From DATEPR01 sp036491115 (GTDB lineage: Bacteria > Actinomycetota > Actinomycetes > Mycobacteriales > Pseudonocardiaceae): a stretch of DNA of 64,000 bases. The stretch covers positions 42,705 to 106,704 of the forward strand of contig DASXCQ010000010.1 in the NCBI GenBank assembly GCA_036491115.1, written 5' to 3'. This document shows positions 1 to 9,272 of the stretch, one piece after another. Made by a program: the position numbers and the translations under genes. The notes under the pieces were generated by a model. That model did no database searches. It was not told where the DNA came from and saw nothing but the letters and a program-made list of their open reading frames with translations. Each line of letters begins with the position of its first letter. The stretch's first letter is position 1.

Positions 1-1
1 G

Positions 2-235
2 TCCCGGTGGGCGTCGACGGGCGAGCGGGCCAGCGGTGACGGGAAGGCACCCGACCCGCAGAACATCGACGACGCCGCCCTGACGGCCGCGACCTACCTG
101 TGCCAGTCCGGTGACCTGGCCGTGCCGGCCCGGTGGTGGCGGGCGGCCTTCCACTACAACAACTCGGTGTCCTACGGCCGGGCCGTGTTCAGCGCGGCCG
201 AGGCGTACGCCAGGGTCGGCGCCAAGGTGCGCTGA
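2..235 (+). CDS. Lytic murein transglycosylase, C-terminal fragment (5' end outside window)
   Basis: The window opens inside this gene; 77 codons remain before the TGA. The residues include DPQNIDDAALTAATYLC, then a WWRAAFHYNNSVSYGRAVF stretch. The transglycosylase at 3434-4702 has a matching section (VYDAALAAGRYLC, then AVFSYNHSDSYVQIVLLWA). This is the end of a soluble or secreted peptidoglycan lytic transglycosylase of the MltB/SLT-2 type, which cleaves the MurNAc-GlcNAc bond in the wall. The catalytic Glu is upstream of the window. Unlike its relative, this copy lacks the Pro/Ser/Thr-rich tail. Confidence 0.75.
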   Translation, partial: SRWASTGERASGDGKAPDPQNIDDAALTAATYLCQSGDLAVPARWWRAAFHYNNSVSYGRAVFSAAEAYARVGAKVR

Positions 236-236
236 G

Positions 237-635
237 TCAGTCGCTGTCGGGCGGGTCGGCCCTGGCGGCCCTGGTGGCCAGCCGGGCGCTCACCTCGCCG
301 AGCGCCTCCTGGTACTCCGGCAGCGGGTTCATCGCGGCGGCCAGCTTCAGTTGGGTCTTGGCCTCGACCAGCCTGCCCTGCCGTTGCAGCGTCCTGCCCA
401 GCGCGAAGTGCGCGTAGTGGTCGGACGGGTCGAGCTCGAGCACCCGCAGGAACGCGTTCTCGGCCCTGGTCAGCTGGGCGGAACCCAAATAGGCACGCCC
501 AGCGAGCAGATGCACGCTGGGCGCGTCGGGGGCCGCTTCGACGACGGCCGCCAACTCCTGTAGCGCCTCCAGCGGCCGGCGCTGTGCGAGCAGCGTCTCC
601 GCCCGGCGGAACGATTCAAAGGTGCCGTCAGTCAT
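237..635 (-). CDS. Tetratricopeptide repeat protein
   Basis: This 132-residue protein is made almost entirely of TPR helices. Repeats run from about residue 5 (RRAETLLAQRRPLEALQEL), 40 (VHLLAGRAYLGSAQLTRAENAFLRVLELDP) and 74 (AHFALGRTLQRQGRLVEAKTQLKLAAAMNP). The usual A/G, Y and P repeat positions are visible. No signal peptide or membrane segment is present, so it should be a cytoplasmic protein-protein interaction module. It converges on the transglycosylase fragment with a one-base gap and is transcribed away from eno. The partner protein cannot be told from the sequence. Confidence 0.85.
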   Translation of the reverse strand: MTDGTFESFRRAETLLAQRRPLEALQELAAVVEAAPDAPSVHLLAGRAYLGSAQLTRAENAFLRVLELDPSDHYAHFALGRTLQRQGRLVEAKTQLKLAAAMNPLPEYQEALGEVSARLATRAARADPPDSD

Positions 636-836
636 GGTCCCGACAACGCTACTGGCCCGGGGCGTGTTCCTCGACCGCCGTCCGGATGGTGATCCAACGC
701 CGGCGATCGGCGCGCCACCATCTGAATCGTGGCCAGCCGGGGAGATTCGCCCGCGCCTCCGCCGACCGGACTTCGGTCCCCGCTAGGCTCGATGCCGACA
801 CGATCAGGCGACAACGAGCGTTGACGAGGAGCGCAG

Positions 837-2123
837 GTGGCGGTCATCGAGCAGGTCGGTGCGCGGGAGATCCTGGACTCGCGGGGCAACCCGACCGTTG
901 AGGTGGAAGTCGCGCTGGACGACGGGACGCTGGCCCGCGCCGCGGTGCCCTCCGGCGCGTCCACGGGCGAGCACGAGGCGGTGGAGCTGCGGGACGGTGA
1001 CCCGGCCCGCTTCGGCGGCAAGGGCGTCGAGAAGGCCGTCAACGCCGTGCTGGACGAGATCGGCCCGGAACTGGCCGGCACCGACGCCGTCGACCAGCGG
1101 ATCGTGGACCAGAAGCTGGTCGACCTGGACGGCACGCCGGACAAGTCCCGGCTGGGCGCCAACGCCATCCTCGGCGTGTCCCTGGCCGTCGCGAAGGCGG
1201 CCGCCGAGTCGTCCGGCCTGGAGCTGTTCCGCTACCTCGGCGGCCCGAACGCGCACGTACTGCCCGTGCCGATGCTGAACATCCTCAACGGTGGCGCGCA
1301 CGCCGACTCCGGCGTGGACATCCAGGAGTTCATGATCGCGCCGATCGGCGCGGAGAGCTTCCGCGAGGCGCTGCGCTGGGGCGCCGAGGTCTACCACTCG
1401 CTGAAGTCGGTGCTCAAGTCCCGCGGCCTGGCCACCGGTCTGGGCGACGAGGGCGGTTTCGCGCCCAGCCTGCCCAGCAACCGGGAGGCGCTGGACCTGA
1501 TCGCCACCGCGATCGAGAAGGCGGGCTACCGGCTCGGCCAGGACGTGGCGCTGGCGCTGGATGTGGCCGCCACCGAGTTCTACGGCGACGGCGCCTACAC
1601 CTTCGAGGGCACCAAGCGCAGCGCGGAACAGCTCACCGCGTACTACTCCGAGTTGGTCGGCGCCTACCCGCTGGTGTCGATCGAGGACCCGCTGGCCGAG
1701 GACGACTGGGACGGCTGGGTGCAGCTCACCGCGGCACTGGGCGAGCGGGTGCAGATCGTCGGCGACGACCTGTTCGTCACCAACCCGGAGCGGCTGGAGG
1801 AGGGCATCACCCGGCGGGCGGCGAACGCGCTGCTGGTCAAGGTGAACCAGATCGGCACGCTGTCCGAGACACTGGACGCGGTCACCCTGGCCCACACCTG
1901 CGGCTACCGGTGCATGATCAGTCACCGGTCCGGCGAGACCGAGGACACCACGATCGCCGATCTCGTCGTCGCCACCGGTGCCGGCCAGATCAAGTCCGGG
2001 GCGCCCGCCCGCAGCGAGCGGGTCGCCAAGTACAACCAGTTGCTGCGTATCGAGGAGGCGCTGGGCGATGCCGCGCGCTACGCCGGTGATCTGGCGTTCC
2101 CCCGGTACTCGGCGGAGGACTGA
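837..2123 (+). CDS. eno: Enolase (phosphopyruvate hydratase)
   Basis: Enolase interconverts 2-phosphoglycerate and phosphoenolpyruvate in glycolysis and gluconeogenesis. At 428 residues it has the usual bacterial length. The expected residues are visible: catalytic Glu205 in GDEGGFAP and Lys335 in LLVKVNQIG; magnesium ligands Asp242, Glu283 and Asp310; and the signature SHRSGETEDTTIADL near 362. The GTG start is chosen because GAGGAG lies about 6 bases upstream and the family begins a few residues before the conserved REILDSRGNPT. It leads the conserved eno-ftsB-DUF501-ppx order of actinobacteria. Confidence 0.98.
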   Translation: MAVIEQVGAREILDSRGNPTVEVEVALDDGTLARAAVPSGASTGEHEAVELRDGDPARFGGKGVEKAVNAVLDEIGPELAGTDAVDQRIVDQKLVDLDGTPDKSRLGANAILGVSLAVAKAAAESSGLELFRYLGGPNAHVLPVPMLNILNGGAHADSGVDIQEFMIAPIGAESFREALRWGAEVYHSLKSVLKSRGLATGLGDEGGFAPSLPSNREALDLIATAIEKAGYRLGQDVALALDVAATEFYGDGAYTFEGTKRSAEQLTAYYSELVGAYPLVSIEDPLAEDDWDGWVQLTAALGERVQIVGDDLFVTNPERLEEGITRRAANALLVKVNQIGTLSETLDAVTLAHTCGYRCMISHRSGETEDTTIADLVVATGAGQIKSGAPARSERVAKYNQLLRIEEALGDAARYAGDLAFPRYSAED

Positions 2124-2144
2124 CCCGGACCGGGCCGGCTGCCG

Positions 2145-2759
2145 ATGACCGGGCGAGAACAGGAGCGGCGCCGCAGGCGGACCGAACCCGCGGGCGGCTC
2201 GCCGAGCCGCCGCACCGACCGGATCCGCCGGCCGGCGGAGCGGCTCGCCTCGATACTGTCCGACCAACCGGACACGTCGGACGGCACGGACAGTCCGCCC
2301 GAGTACGACACGGCCGCCCGCCGGGCCGCCCGCGGTCGGGGTGGTGTCCGGCCGGGCAGGAGGCCGCTGCTCAACCGGGCCGTCGGGCGGGTGCTCGGCA
2401 GGCTGAGCACCCGCAGGGCCGCACTGCTCGCCCTGGTCGTGTGCGGCCTGGCGCTGAGCATCGCGGTGCCGCTGCACACCTACCTGTCCCAACGCGACGA
2501 CCTGGCCGCCCAGCAGCAACAGCAGCAGGTGCTGCGGGAGCAGCGCAAGGAGTTGCAGCAGCGGGAACAGCAACTGTCCGACCCGGCGCAGATCGAGGCC
2601 GAGGCTCGCACCCGGCTGCACTTCGTGCTGCCCGGCGAGACCCCGTACATGGTGCAGCTGCCCGGTACGACCCCGACCCCGGCGCCCGGTCCCAAGCGGC
2701 CCAACCCGACGACGAGCTGGTACGAGGCACTGTGGAACTCGATCGCGGGCACACCGTGA
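2145..2759 (+). CDS. ftsB: Septum formation initiator FtsB/DivIC
   Basis: A bitopic division protein. The first about 85 residues are an Arg/Pro-rich cytoplasmic extension, longer than in E. coli FtsB. One membrane segment follows at about 90-108 (AALLALVVCGLALSIAV), then a Gln-rich coiled coil (QQQQQQVLREQRKELQQREQQL) and the conserved extracellular section IEAEARTRLHFVLPGETPYMV. FtsB works with FtsL and FtsQ to activate septal wall synthesis. It lies 21 bases after eno, and its TGA overlaps the GTG of the next gene, which suggests coupled translation. Identification rests on topology, the C-terminal motif and the eno neighbourhood. Confidence 0.93.
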   Translation: MTGREQERRRRRTEPAGGSPSRRTDRIRRPAERLASILSDQPDTSDGTDSPPEYDTAARRAARGRGGVRPGRRPLLNRAVGRVLGRLSTRRAALLALVVCGLALSIAVPLHTYLSQRDDLAAQQQQQQVLREQRKELQQREQQLSDPAQIEAEARTRLHFVLPGETPYMVQLPGTTPTPAPGPKRPNPTTSWYEALWNSIAGTP

Positions 2760-3250
2760 CCCCACCGACCGATGCGGACCTGGCGGCAGTCGCCGAACAG
2801 TTGGGCCGCGAGCCGCGCGGCCTGCTGGGCGTGGCGGCGCGCTGCCCGAGCGGTCACCCGGCCGTCGTCGTGACGAGTCCCACGCTGCCCGACGGCACCC
2901 CGTTCCCCACGCTCTACTACCTGACCTGCCCCCGGCTGAGCTCGCTGGTCGGCCGGCTGGAGGCCGGTGGCGTGATGCGGGAGATGAACGAACGGCTGGC
3001 AGTGGACACGGCTCTGGCCGCCGCATACCGCCAGGCGCATGAAATATATCTGTCCACAAGGGACGCTATCGCCCCGTTGGGCACGAATGTTACGGCGGGC
3101 GGCATGCCGGAGCGGGTGAAATGCCTGCACGCACTGCTGGCGCACAGCCTCGCCGCCGGTCCGGGCGTCAATCCGCTGGGCGACGAAACGTTGGGCCTGG
3201 TCGGACGGTGGTGGCCGGACGGGGACTGTTCGGCGGCCGAATACCGTTAA
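2756..3250 (+). CDS. DUF501 family protein
   Basis: This 164-residue protein matches the DUF501 family found after eno and ftsB in most actinobacteria (Rv1025-like). Family hallmarks are RCPSGHPAVVVTSP, TLYYLTCPRLSSLVGRLEAGGVM, and near the end RVKCLHALLAHSLAAGPGVNPLGDE. The KCLHALLAH section with conserved Cys and His could bind a ligand or metal, but its biochemical role is not known. The GTG start overlaps the ftsB stop by four bases. There is no membrane segment. Confidence 0.9.
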   Translation: MTPPTDADLAAVAEQLGREPRGLLGVAARCPSGHPAVVVTSPTLPDGTPFPTLYYLTCPRLSSLVGRLEAGGVMREMNERLAVDTALAAAYRQAHEIYLSTRDAIAPLGTNVTAGGMPERVKCLHALLAHSLAAGPGVNPLGDETLGLVGRWWPDGDCSAAEYR

Positions 3251-3433
3251 CGGTTGATTCGCTTCGTCCTCATTTGCCTCTCTCGGGTGATACGGACGCA
3301 AGGACTGCTGCGTAAGGATGAGCAAAAGGTAGCCATTTGTAGTCCAAGCGCCCGGACGGCATGACATCCAGCGCTCCAGGGGGCAAAGTGGGTAGCCCGG
3401 AGACCGGTCACGGACGAGGAAGGTGGTCGCGCA

Positions 3434-4702
3434 GTGGGACCGACCAGCAAGCGGCGGGCCGACAGGAACAGGCAGCCGGGCGCCCGCCGCCGACGTCGGA
3501 CCCTGGCCATCCTGGCCAGCGCGCTGGTCACGTTACCCGTAGCCCTGTCCGCGGACGTCGCGGTGAACCTGGTGAGCAACACCGCCGACCAGGGTCCGCT
3601 GGCCGCGACCCGCACGTTCCCCGGCGACCCCTCCGTGCCCAGCGACCTGGGTGCCACCGGCACCCGGCCGCACAACACCCAGCTCTCCCCGCAGATCCTG
3701 CACAACGCCGGCAACGCCAGCGCCCTGGCCACGGGCGCCGGCCCCAGGGCCGACCTGCCCAGCGGTCCGCTCGGCATCCCCGGCGTCGTGCTGGACGCCT
3801 ACCTGCACGCGCAGAACGTGATGAAGGTCGAGAACCCGGGCTGCAGGCTGCCGTGGTGGCTGCTTGCCGGCATCGGCAAGATCGAGTCCAACCAGGCGGA
3901 GAACGGCGAGGTGGACGCCAACGGCACCACCCTTCGCCCGATCCTCGGTCCGGTGCTCAACGGCTCCAGCGGCTTCGCCAACCTGCCGACCGCCGGTGGC
4001 GGCTTCCAGCGGGCCCAGGGACCCATGCAGTTCATCCCGTCCACCTGGGCGAGGTGGGGCCAGGGCGGCAACATCAACAACGTGTACGACGCGGCGCTGG
4101 CCGCGGGCCGCTACCTGTGTTCGGGCGGCGGGGACCTGTCCCAGCCCGCCGACCAGGCCACCGCGGTGTTCTCGTACAACCACTCGGACAGCTACGTCCA
4201 GATCGTGCTGCTCTGGGCGAATGCCTACCGGCAGGGTGTGACGCCGCTGCCGGAGACGCCGGTCGCGGCCCTGCGCCCGCCCTCACCGGACACGATGTTC
4301 CCGCCGCGCTCGGGCGTGTTGCCGGCCGGCAAGTCCGGTGGCACGGTGCCCGGCAAGCCGGGCACCAAGCCGGCCGGCAGCGGCGCCGCCCCCGCGGGCA
4401 CCGGCTCGACCCGGCCCGGCTCGAGCAGCAGCCCGCCCGGGTCGTCGCCCACGCCGACCGGCACCTCCAGCACGGTGCCGCCGTCGTCCTCGTCGTCCAC
4501 GACTCCGGCGCCGACCTGCACGACACCGCCGCCTCCGCCGCCGTCCGGCGCGCGGCCGTCCCCCACCCCGACGCCGACGTCGTCGCCCACGTTGCCGCCG
4601 TGCGACCCGCCGACGACGACCGACGCGCCGCCGCCGGCCGGCACGACCAGCACCGACCCGGCTGCGGGCGCGATCGGCTCGAACTCCACGCCCGCCACCT
4701 AG
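3434..4702 (+). CDS. Secreted lytic transglycosylase with Pro/Ser/Thr-rich tail
   Basis: A 422-residue exported wall hydrolase. An Arg-rich N-terminus and hydrophobic segment (TLAILASALVTLPVALSA, about 23-40) form a signal peptide or anchor. The catalytic domain spans about 105-265: WWLLAGIGKIESNQAENG carries the catalytic Glu, followed by GPMQFIPSTWARWG and the YNHSDSYVQIVLLWA helix. Residues from about 285 onward are low-complexity Pro/Ser/Thr/Gly, probably wall-spanning. The GTG start (preceded by GAGGAAGG) gives a normal signal peptide. Codon 34 is TTA (3533-3535), rare in such genomes. The gene sits between DUF501 and ppx, an insertion relative to the mycobacterial order. Confidence 0.9.
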   Translation: MGPTSKRRADRNRQPGARRRRRTLAILASALVTLPVALSADVAVNLVSNTADQGPLAATRTFPGDPSVPSDLGATGTRPHNTQLSPQILHNAGNASALATGAGPRADLPSGPLGIPGVVLDAYLHAQNVMKVENPGCRLPWWLLAGIGKIESNQAENGEVDANGTTLRPILGPVLNGSSGFANLPTAGGGFQRAQGPMQFIPSTWARWGQGGNINNVYDAALAAGRYLCSGGGDLSQPADQATAVFSYNHSDSYVQIVLLWANAYRQGVTPLPETPVAALRPPSPDTMFPPRSGVLPAGKSGGTVPGKPGTKPAGSGAAPAGTGSTRPGSSSSPPGSSPTPTGTSSTVPPSSSSSTTPAPTCTTPPPPPPSGARPSPTPTPTSSPTLPPCDPPTTTDAPPPAGTTSTDPAAGAIGSNSTPAT

Positions 4703-4756
4703 GGCCGGGCGGGTCGTAGGCTGGGGCGGTCACGCCGCCGTAGCCGAGGAGGGTGC

Positions 4757-5710
4757 ATGGCCCGGGTCGCCGCCATCGACTGTGGGACGAACTCGGTCCG
4801 CCTGCTGGTCGCCGACGTGACGGTCCGGGACGACGGGACGTCCTGGCTGCGGGACGTGCACCGCGAGATGCGGATCGTCCGGCTGGGCCAGGGTGTCGAC
4901 GCGACCGGTCGACTCGCGCCCGAGGCGCTGGAGCGGACCCGGCTGGCCCTGGTCGACTACGCCCGCATCGCCGCCCGCAGGGGTGTCGAGCGCGCCCGCA
5001 TGGTGGCCACGTCGGCGACCCGCGACGCCAGCAACCGCGACGACTTCTTCACCATGACCACCGAGGTGCTCGGCACGCCGGCCGAGGTGATCAGCGGCGA
5101 CGAGGAAGCGGCGCTGTCCTTCGCCGGTGCCGTCGGCGATCTCGACGCGCAGGACGGGCCGTTCCTGGTGATGGACGTCGGCGGCGGTTCCACCGAACTG
5201 GTGCTCGGCACCTGGGACGGCGGCAAGGCCGACGTGCTGGCCAGCCGGTCGGTGAACGTCGGCTGCGTCCGCCTCACCGAGCGCTGCCTGCACAGCGACC
5301 CGCCGACCGACGCCGAAGCGGCCGCCGCTGCCGACACCGCGGCCGCCGCGCTGGCCGAGGCCTTCACCGCCGTGCCGGTGCAGCGGGCGCGGACGTTCAT
5401 CGGCGTGGCCGGCACGGTGACCACCATGTCGGCGCTGCACCTGGACCTGCCCGAGTACGACTCGGACGTGCTGCACCTGTCCCGCCTGCCGCTGGCCGCC
5501 ATCGACGAGGTGACCGCCCGGCTGGTCGGCATGAGCCACGAGCAGCGGGCGGCCCTGGGCCCGATGCACCCCGGCCGGGTCGACGTGATCGCGGGCGGCG
5601 CCATCGTGGTGCGCACCGCCGCCCATGAGGTCGCCGCCCGGTCCGGCATCACCGAACTGGTGGTCAGCGAGCACGACATCCTGGACGGCATCGCGCGCTC
5701 GCTGGCCTGA
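4757..5710 (+). CDS. ppx: Exopolyphosphatase / guanosine pentaphosphatase (Ppx/GppA)
   Basis: An actin-fold phosphatase that releases phosphate from polyphosphate or the gamma position of pppGpp. The 317-residue short actinobacterial form has the phosphate-1 loop AAIDCGTNSVRLLVAD at 5-20, a GDEEAALSF section near 113, and the second phosphate loop MDVGGGSTELVLG near 137-149. The C-terminal HD-like domain of long enterobacterial GppA is missing, as in Rv1026/Ppx2. The ATG has GAGGAGGG just upstream. A nine-bp hairpin after the stop separates it from a convergent peptidase. Confidence 0.93.
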   Translation: MARVAAIDCGTNSVRLLVADVTVRDDGTSWLRDVHREMRIVRLGQGVDATGRLAPEALERTRLALVDYARIAARRGVERARMVATSATRDASNRDDFFTMTTEVLGTPAEVISGDEEAALSFAGAVGDLDAQDGPFLVMDVGGGSTELVLGTWDGGKADVLASRSVNVGCVRLTERCLHSDPPTDAEAAAAADTAAAALAEAFTAVPVQRARTFIGVAGTVTTMSALHLDLPEYDSDVLHLSRLPLAAIDEVTARLVGMSHEQRAALGPMHPGRVDVIAGGAIVVRTAAHEVAARSGITELVVSEHDILDGIARSLA

Positions 5711-5717
5711 CCCGGAC

Positions 5718-5740
5718 CCCCGGAGAGATGATCTCCGGGG
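5718..5740. terminator. Hairpin terminator between ppx and the S10 peptidase
   Basis: CCCCGGAGA and TCTCCGGGG form a perfect nine-bp stem with a five-base loop. It lies between two convergent stops and has no clear T tract, so it is likely bidirectional. Longer pairing with the flanking GGACC...GGTCC is possible. Confidence 0.7.
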
Positions 5741-5773
5741 CGGTCCGGGGGTGACTCGGCGGCGCTTCGCGCC

Positions 5774-7249
5774 TCAGCCGCTGTTGCGCACGAACGCGGC
5801 AAGGTCGGCGGACTGGCGCAGCCTGCTCGGTTCGTGCACGTACATCATGTGGCCGGCGTCGTAGTACTCGACGCCGATGTTGGCCCGCAGGTGCTCGGGG
5901 ATCTCCAGGTGGGCGAGCACGTGTTCGGCCGCGTAGTACGGCGTGGCGCCGTCGTAGTAGCCGCACGCCACGTGCACCCTGAGGTGCGGATTGGCCCGCA
6001 TCGCGGTGGACAGCGAACCGCTCACCGTGACCGACGCGCCCTCGAACTCCTTGTACGACCAGGGATGCACCTTCGGCGTGATGATCTCGTACAGCAGGTC
6101 GTTGGCATAGTCCAGTTCGGACCGCACGTAGTGGTTGAACGCGGCCGTATAGGGGCCGTAGATCGCCGCGTACGACGGGTCGTCGCTGAACTTCTCCAGC
6201 CCGAAGTCCTTGTCCGGGCCGCTGAACCGGGCGTCCAGCCGACCGGTGACCAGCCGCCGGTCACGCAGCAGTTCGGTGAAGAACCGGACGTGCTCCGGGC
6301 GCAGGTTGACCCGGTCCACGTAGTCCGGTGACAGTCCGGTGATCGCGGCGAGCCGGTTGACCATGTCGGTGCGCTGTTGTTCGGTCAGCCGTGCGCCCCT
6401 GGCCAGCGCCCACGGGTAGTCCCGCTCGGCCAGCGCCTCCGCCTCGTCGAGCACGTCGCGCAGCGAGCGGTCGCCGTGCCGGCCGTGGTAGTGCGCGATG
6501 GCCGCGTAGGTGGGCAGGTAGTTCACGTACGGCACGTCGTTGCCGTCGGTGAAGTCGATCGTGCCCATGTCCAAAACGGACGAGATCAGCATGATTCCGT
6601 TGAGGTACATGCCATAGCGCTCCTGCAACAGGCCCGCGAGACCGGCCGCGCGCAGTGTGCCGTACGACTCGCCCGCCAGGAACTTCGGTGACATCCACCG
6701 GTTGTTGCGTGACGTCCACAGCCGGATGACCTCGGCGACGGACTCCAGGTCGCCGGTGAAGCCGTGGTAGTCGGCCGGCTTCTCGCCCTTCACGGCCCGC
6801 GAGTAGCCAGTGGACACCGGGTCGATGAACACCAGATCCGACTGCGCCAGAAGGGTTTCCGCGTTGTCGACGATTCCGTACGGCGGCGGTATGCGGTCGT
6901 CGACGTCGCCGGAGAGCACCCGGCGCGGGCCGAGCAGGCCCATGTGCAGCCAGACACTGGACGAACCCGGTCCGCCGTTGAACGCGAACGTGACCGGCCG
7001 TCCGGCCGGGTCGGCGTCGTCGAGCGTGTACGCGGTGACGAACACCTCCGCCTTGGCCACCGATCCCTCGAACGCGCCGTCGGTGATCGTCTCCTTGCGC
7101 AGCACGATCCGGCCGGTCGCGGCCGTGTAGCGCAGGGTGCGGCCGCCCGCCTCGACCTCGTGGCTCGTGGTCACCAGGTCGTCGGTGGGCTCCGTCGTGG
7201 CCCCGGCGTGCTCCTCGTTCTGGTCCTTCTTGTCCGCAGCGCTGGTCAT
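5774..7249 (-). CDS. S10 family serine carboxypeptidase-like protein
   Basis: A 491-residue alpha/beta-hydrolase of the peptidase S10 type. It shows the oxyanion section FNGGPGSSSVWLHMG at about 90-104. The nucleophile is Ser195 in AGESYGTLR, and the likely acid and base are Asp433 (YYDGATPY) and His467 (YDAGHMMYV). There is no signal peptide; the N-terminus (MTSAADKKDQNEEH) is charged, so the protein is probably cytoplasmic, unlike secreted yeast carboxypeptidase Y. Its substrate is unknown; a role in peptide C-terminal trimming is inferred from the family. The ATG at 7249 is chosen because upstream codons look non-coding. Confidence 0.9.
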   Translation of the reverse strand: MTSAADKKDQNEEHAGATTEPTDDLVTTSHEVEAGGRTLRYTAATGRIVLRKETITDGAFEGSVAKAEVFVTAYTLDDADPAGRPVTFAFNGGPGSSSVWLHMGLLGPRRVLSGDVDDRIPPPYGIVDNAETLLAQSDLVFIDPVSTGYSRAVKGEKPADYHGFTGDLESVAEVIRLWTSRNNRWMSPKFLAGESYGTLRAAGLAGLLQERYGMYLNGIMLISSVLDMGTIDFTDGNDVPYVNYLPTYAAIAHYHGRHGDRSLRDVLDEAEALAERDYPWALARGARLTEQQRTDMVNRLAAITGLSPDYVDRVNLRPEHVRFFTELLRDRRLVTGRLDARFSGPDKDFGLEKFSDDPSYAAIYGPYTAAFNHYVRSELDYANDLLYEIITPKVHPWSYKEFEGASVTVSGSLSTAMRANPHLRVHVACGYYDGATPYYAAEHVLAHLEIPEHLRANIGVEYYDAGHMMYVHEPSRLRQSADLAAFVRNSG

Positions 7250-7295
7250 GCCGCTCACCCTAAGGTGTGGCGGGGACGAGTGATCGGAGCGATGG

Positions 7296-8021
7296 GTGAC
7301 GGATCCCGGTGTCCTGGCCGCCACGGCCGCCGACCTGGCCACGGTGGACCGGTTGGTCGTGGACTGCCGCGCCTGCCCCCGGCTGGTCGAATGGCGCGAA
7401 CTGGTCGCGCGGCAGAAGCGCGCCGCCTTCGCCGACCAGGAGTACTGGGGCCGCCCGGTGCCCAGCTTCGGCCCGCCGGACGCGGCACTCGGGATCGTCG
7501 GCCTGGCACCGGCAGCGCACGGCGGCAACCGGACCGGCCGGATGTTCACCGGCGACCACTCCGGCGACGTCCTGTTCGCCGCCCTGCACGCGGCCGGCCT
7601 GGCGTCCCAGCCGGATTCGACGTCCAGGGACGACGGCATGACCCTGTCCGGTACCCGGATCGTCGCTCCGGTGCGGTGCGCGCCACCGGAGAACAAGCCG
7701 ACCCCGGCCGAACGGGACACCTGCCGGTCCTGGCTGGTCCGCGAGTTGACCCTGATGGCGCCGAACCTGCGGGCGGTCGTGGTGCTCGGCGCGTTCGGCT
7801 GGCAGGCGCTGCTGCCGGCGCTGAGCGCCGCGGGCTGGACGGTGCCCCGGCCACGTCCGGTGTTCGGTCACGGCGCCCACGTCACCCTGGCCGGCCCGAC
7901 CGATCTACACCTGCTCGGCTGCTACCACGTGAGCCCGCACAACACGTTCACCGGCCGGCTCACGCCGGACATGATCATCGATGTGTTCACCACGGCGAAG
8001 CGCCTCGCGGGGCTGACGTAA
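7296..8021 (+). CDS. Uracil-DNA glycosylase family 5 (UdgB type)
   Basis: A base-excision repair glycosylase that removes uracil and some other deaminated bases from DNA. The 241-residue protein carries the family 5 active-site loop GLAPAAHGGNRTGRMFTGDHSGD at about 69-91 and the second motif CYHVSPHNTF near 209. Cys residues (CRACPRLVEW at 24-33, VRCAPPENKP near 128) fit the 4Fe-4S cluster of families 4 and 5. It is divergent from the S10 peptidase with a 46-base gap. The GTG start follows a weak ribosome site. Confidence 0.92.
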   Translation: MTDPGVLAATAADLATVDRLVVDCRACPRLVEWRELVARQKRAAFADQEYWGRPVPSFGPPDAALGIVGLAPAAHGGNRTGRMFTGDHSGDVLFAALHAAGLASQPDSTSRDDGMTLSGTRIVAPVRCAPPENKPTPAERDTCRSWLVRELTLMAPNLRAVVVLGAFGWQALLPALSAAGWTVPRPRPVFGHGAHVTLAGPTDLHLLGCYHVSPHNTFTGRLTPDMIIDVFTTAKRLAGLT

Positions 8022-8083
8022 CCGTTGTATCAATCCGGACCGAACAGGCTCCCTCGACGGCCCGATGGGGCATCCTCGCAACT

Positions 8084-8806
8084 GTGCCTGCGCCCCGCCG
8101 CGCGACGCTGCCGTTGCTGCTGTCGATCGCCGTACTGCTCCTGTTGGCCGTCCTGGCCGCCAGGGGGCGCTCCGCCGTGCCGCGCGGCCAGGGCCTGGTG
8201 ATCCTCGGCGGCCTGACCACACCACCCCGGCCGACCCAGTCACCGGCGAAGATCCCGTTCGGCGACCGGGTGATCAACCCGGCGCTGGGCCTCGGCCTGT
8301 CCACGTTCATCGCGATCGCGCTGGTGGCGTTCCTGTTCGTCGGGACGATGGTGCTGGTGATGGTCGCCATGACCCGGGTGCGGCGGCGCAGGCGGCGGGA
8401 GCGCGATCCGAGCATGACCGGGAGCGAGCCGACCGGTGCCGGTGATGCCGAGATCGTGCTGACCCTGTTGCGGGGCACCAAGTCCGCGCTCGCGCTGCTG
8501 CGCCAGCGAAGCGGTGGGCCGCCGTCGGACGCCGTCCAGGCCGCCTGGCTGGCCCTGGAGCAGGCTGCCGCCGAGTGCGGTACCGCTCGCCGCCCGCACC
8601 AGACGCCGACCGAGTTCACGTCCGCGGTGCTGGCCGACCACGACGTCGACCAGGCCGCGCTGGCCACCCTGCGCGGCCTCTACCAGCGGGTCCGGTTCGG
8701 TCGCCCGGACACGGTCACCGAGTCCGACGCCGACGCCGCCGTGGCCGCGCTGGAACGGATCGCCGACGCGCTGGCCGCCGGCCGGGTGGGGGTGGGGCAG
8801 GCTTGA
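8084..8806 (+). CDS. DUF4129-like membrane protein
   Basis: First gene of a five-gene operon whose members overlap by four bases or fewer. The 240-residue protein has two membrane segments: about 8-25 (TLPLLLSIAVLLLLAVLAA) and 67-90 (GLGLSTFIAIALVAFLFVG). A cytoplasmic C-terminal domain follows, with LALEQAAAECGTARRPHQTPTEF near 150 and ATLRGLYQRVRFG, both typical of DUF4129. DUF4129 genes commonly accompany moxR and DUF58 genes, as here. The GTG start puts the first hydrophobic segment near the N-terminus. Function is unknown; a role in an envelope-associated MoxR chaperone system is inferred. Confidence 0.75.
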   Translation: MPAPRRATLPLLLSIAVLLLLAVLAARGRSAVPRGQGLVILGGLTTPPRPTQSPAKIPFGDRVINPALGLGLSTFIAIALVAFLFVGTMVLVMVAMTRVRRRRRRERDPSMTGSEPTGAGDAEIVLTLLRGTKSALALLRQRSGGPPSDAVQAAWLALEQAAAECGTARRPHQTPTEFTSAVLADHDVDQAALATLRGLYQRVRFGRPDTVTESDADAAVAALERIADALAAGRVGVGQA

Positions 8807-9272
8807 TTCGACCGCGCGGCGTCGTGCTCGCGGTGATCGTGGAGATCCTGCTCGCGTTCGCCATCAACCGGCTGGTCGGCACCCCGGTGCAGTGGGCGGC
8901 ACTGATCGCGTTGCCGCTGGCCGCCGTGGCCCTGCTCGTCCTGGCCACCCCGCCGGGCGTCGAACCGGCGTGGGCGCCACCGCCGGAACCCCCCGCCGTC
9001 GCGGCCCACCTGGACGCCAGCCTGCTGGCCGGCCGGCTGGAGGACGCCGTCCATGACCAGAGCCGTTACCGGTCCCGGGTGCAGCCGAGGCTGGCCGCGC
9101 TCGTCGTGGCCGCGCTGCGCCGCCGGCCCGGCCTCGGCGACCTGACGGATCTGCGTGATCCGAGGGCCGCCACCGAACTCGGGCCCCGCTGGCATGCGAT
9201 GCTCACCGACCCGGCGGCCACGATGCCCGAACCGGCCGTGGTGCTGGCACTGCTGGAACGACTGGAGGAACA

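Noticed and set aside
6764..8083. Continuous plus-strand frame running into the DUF4129-like gene
   Set aside because: It lies opposite the S10 peptidase and in another frame of the UDG gene; the real protein starts at GTG 8084.
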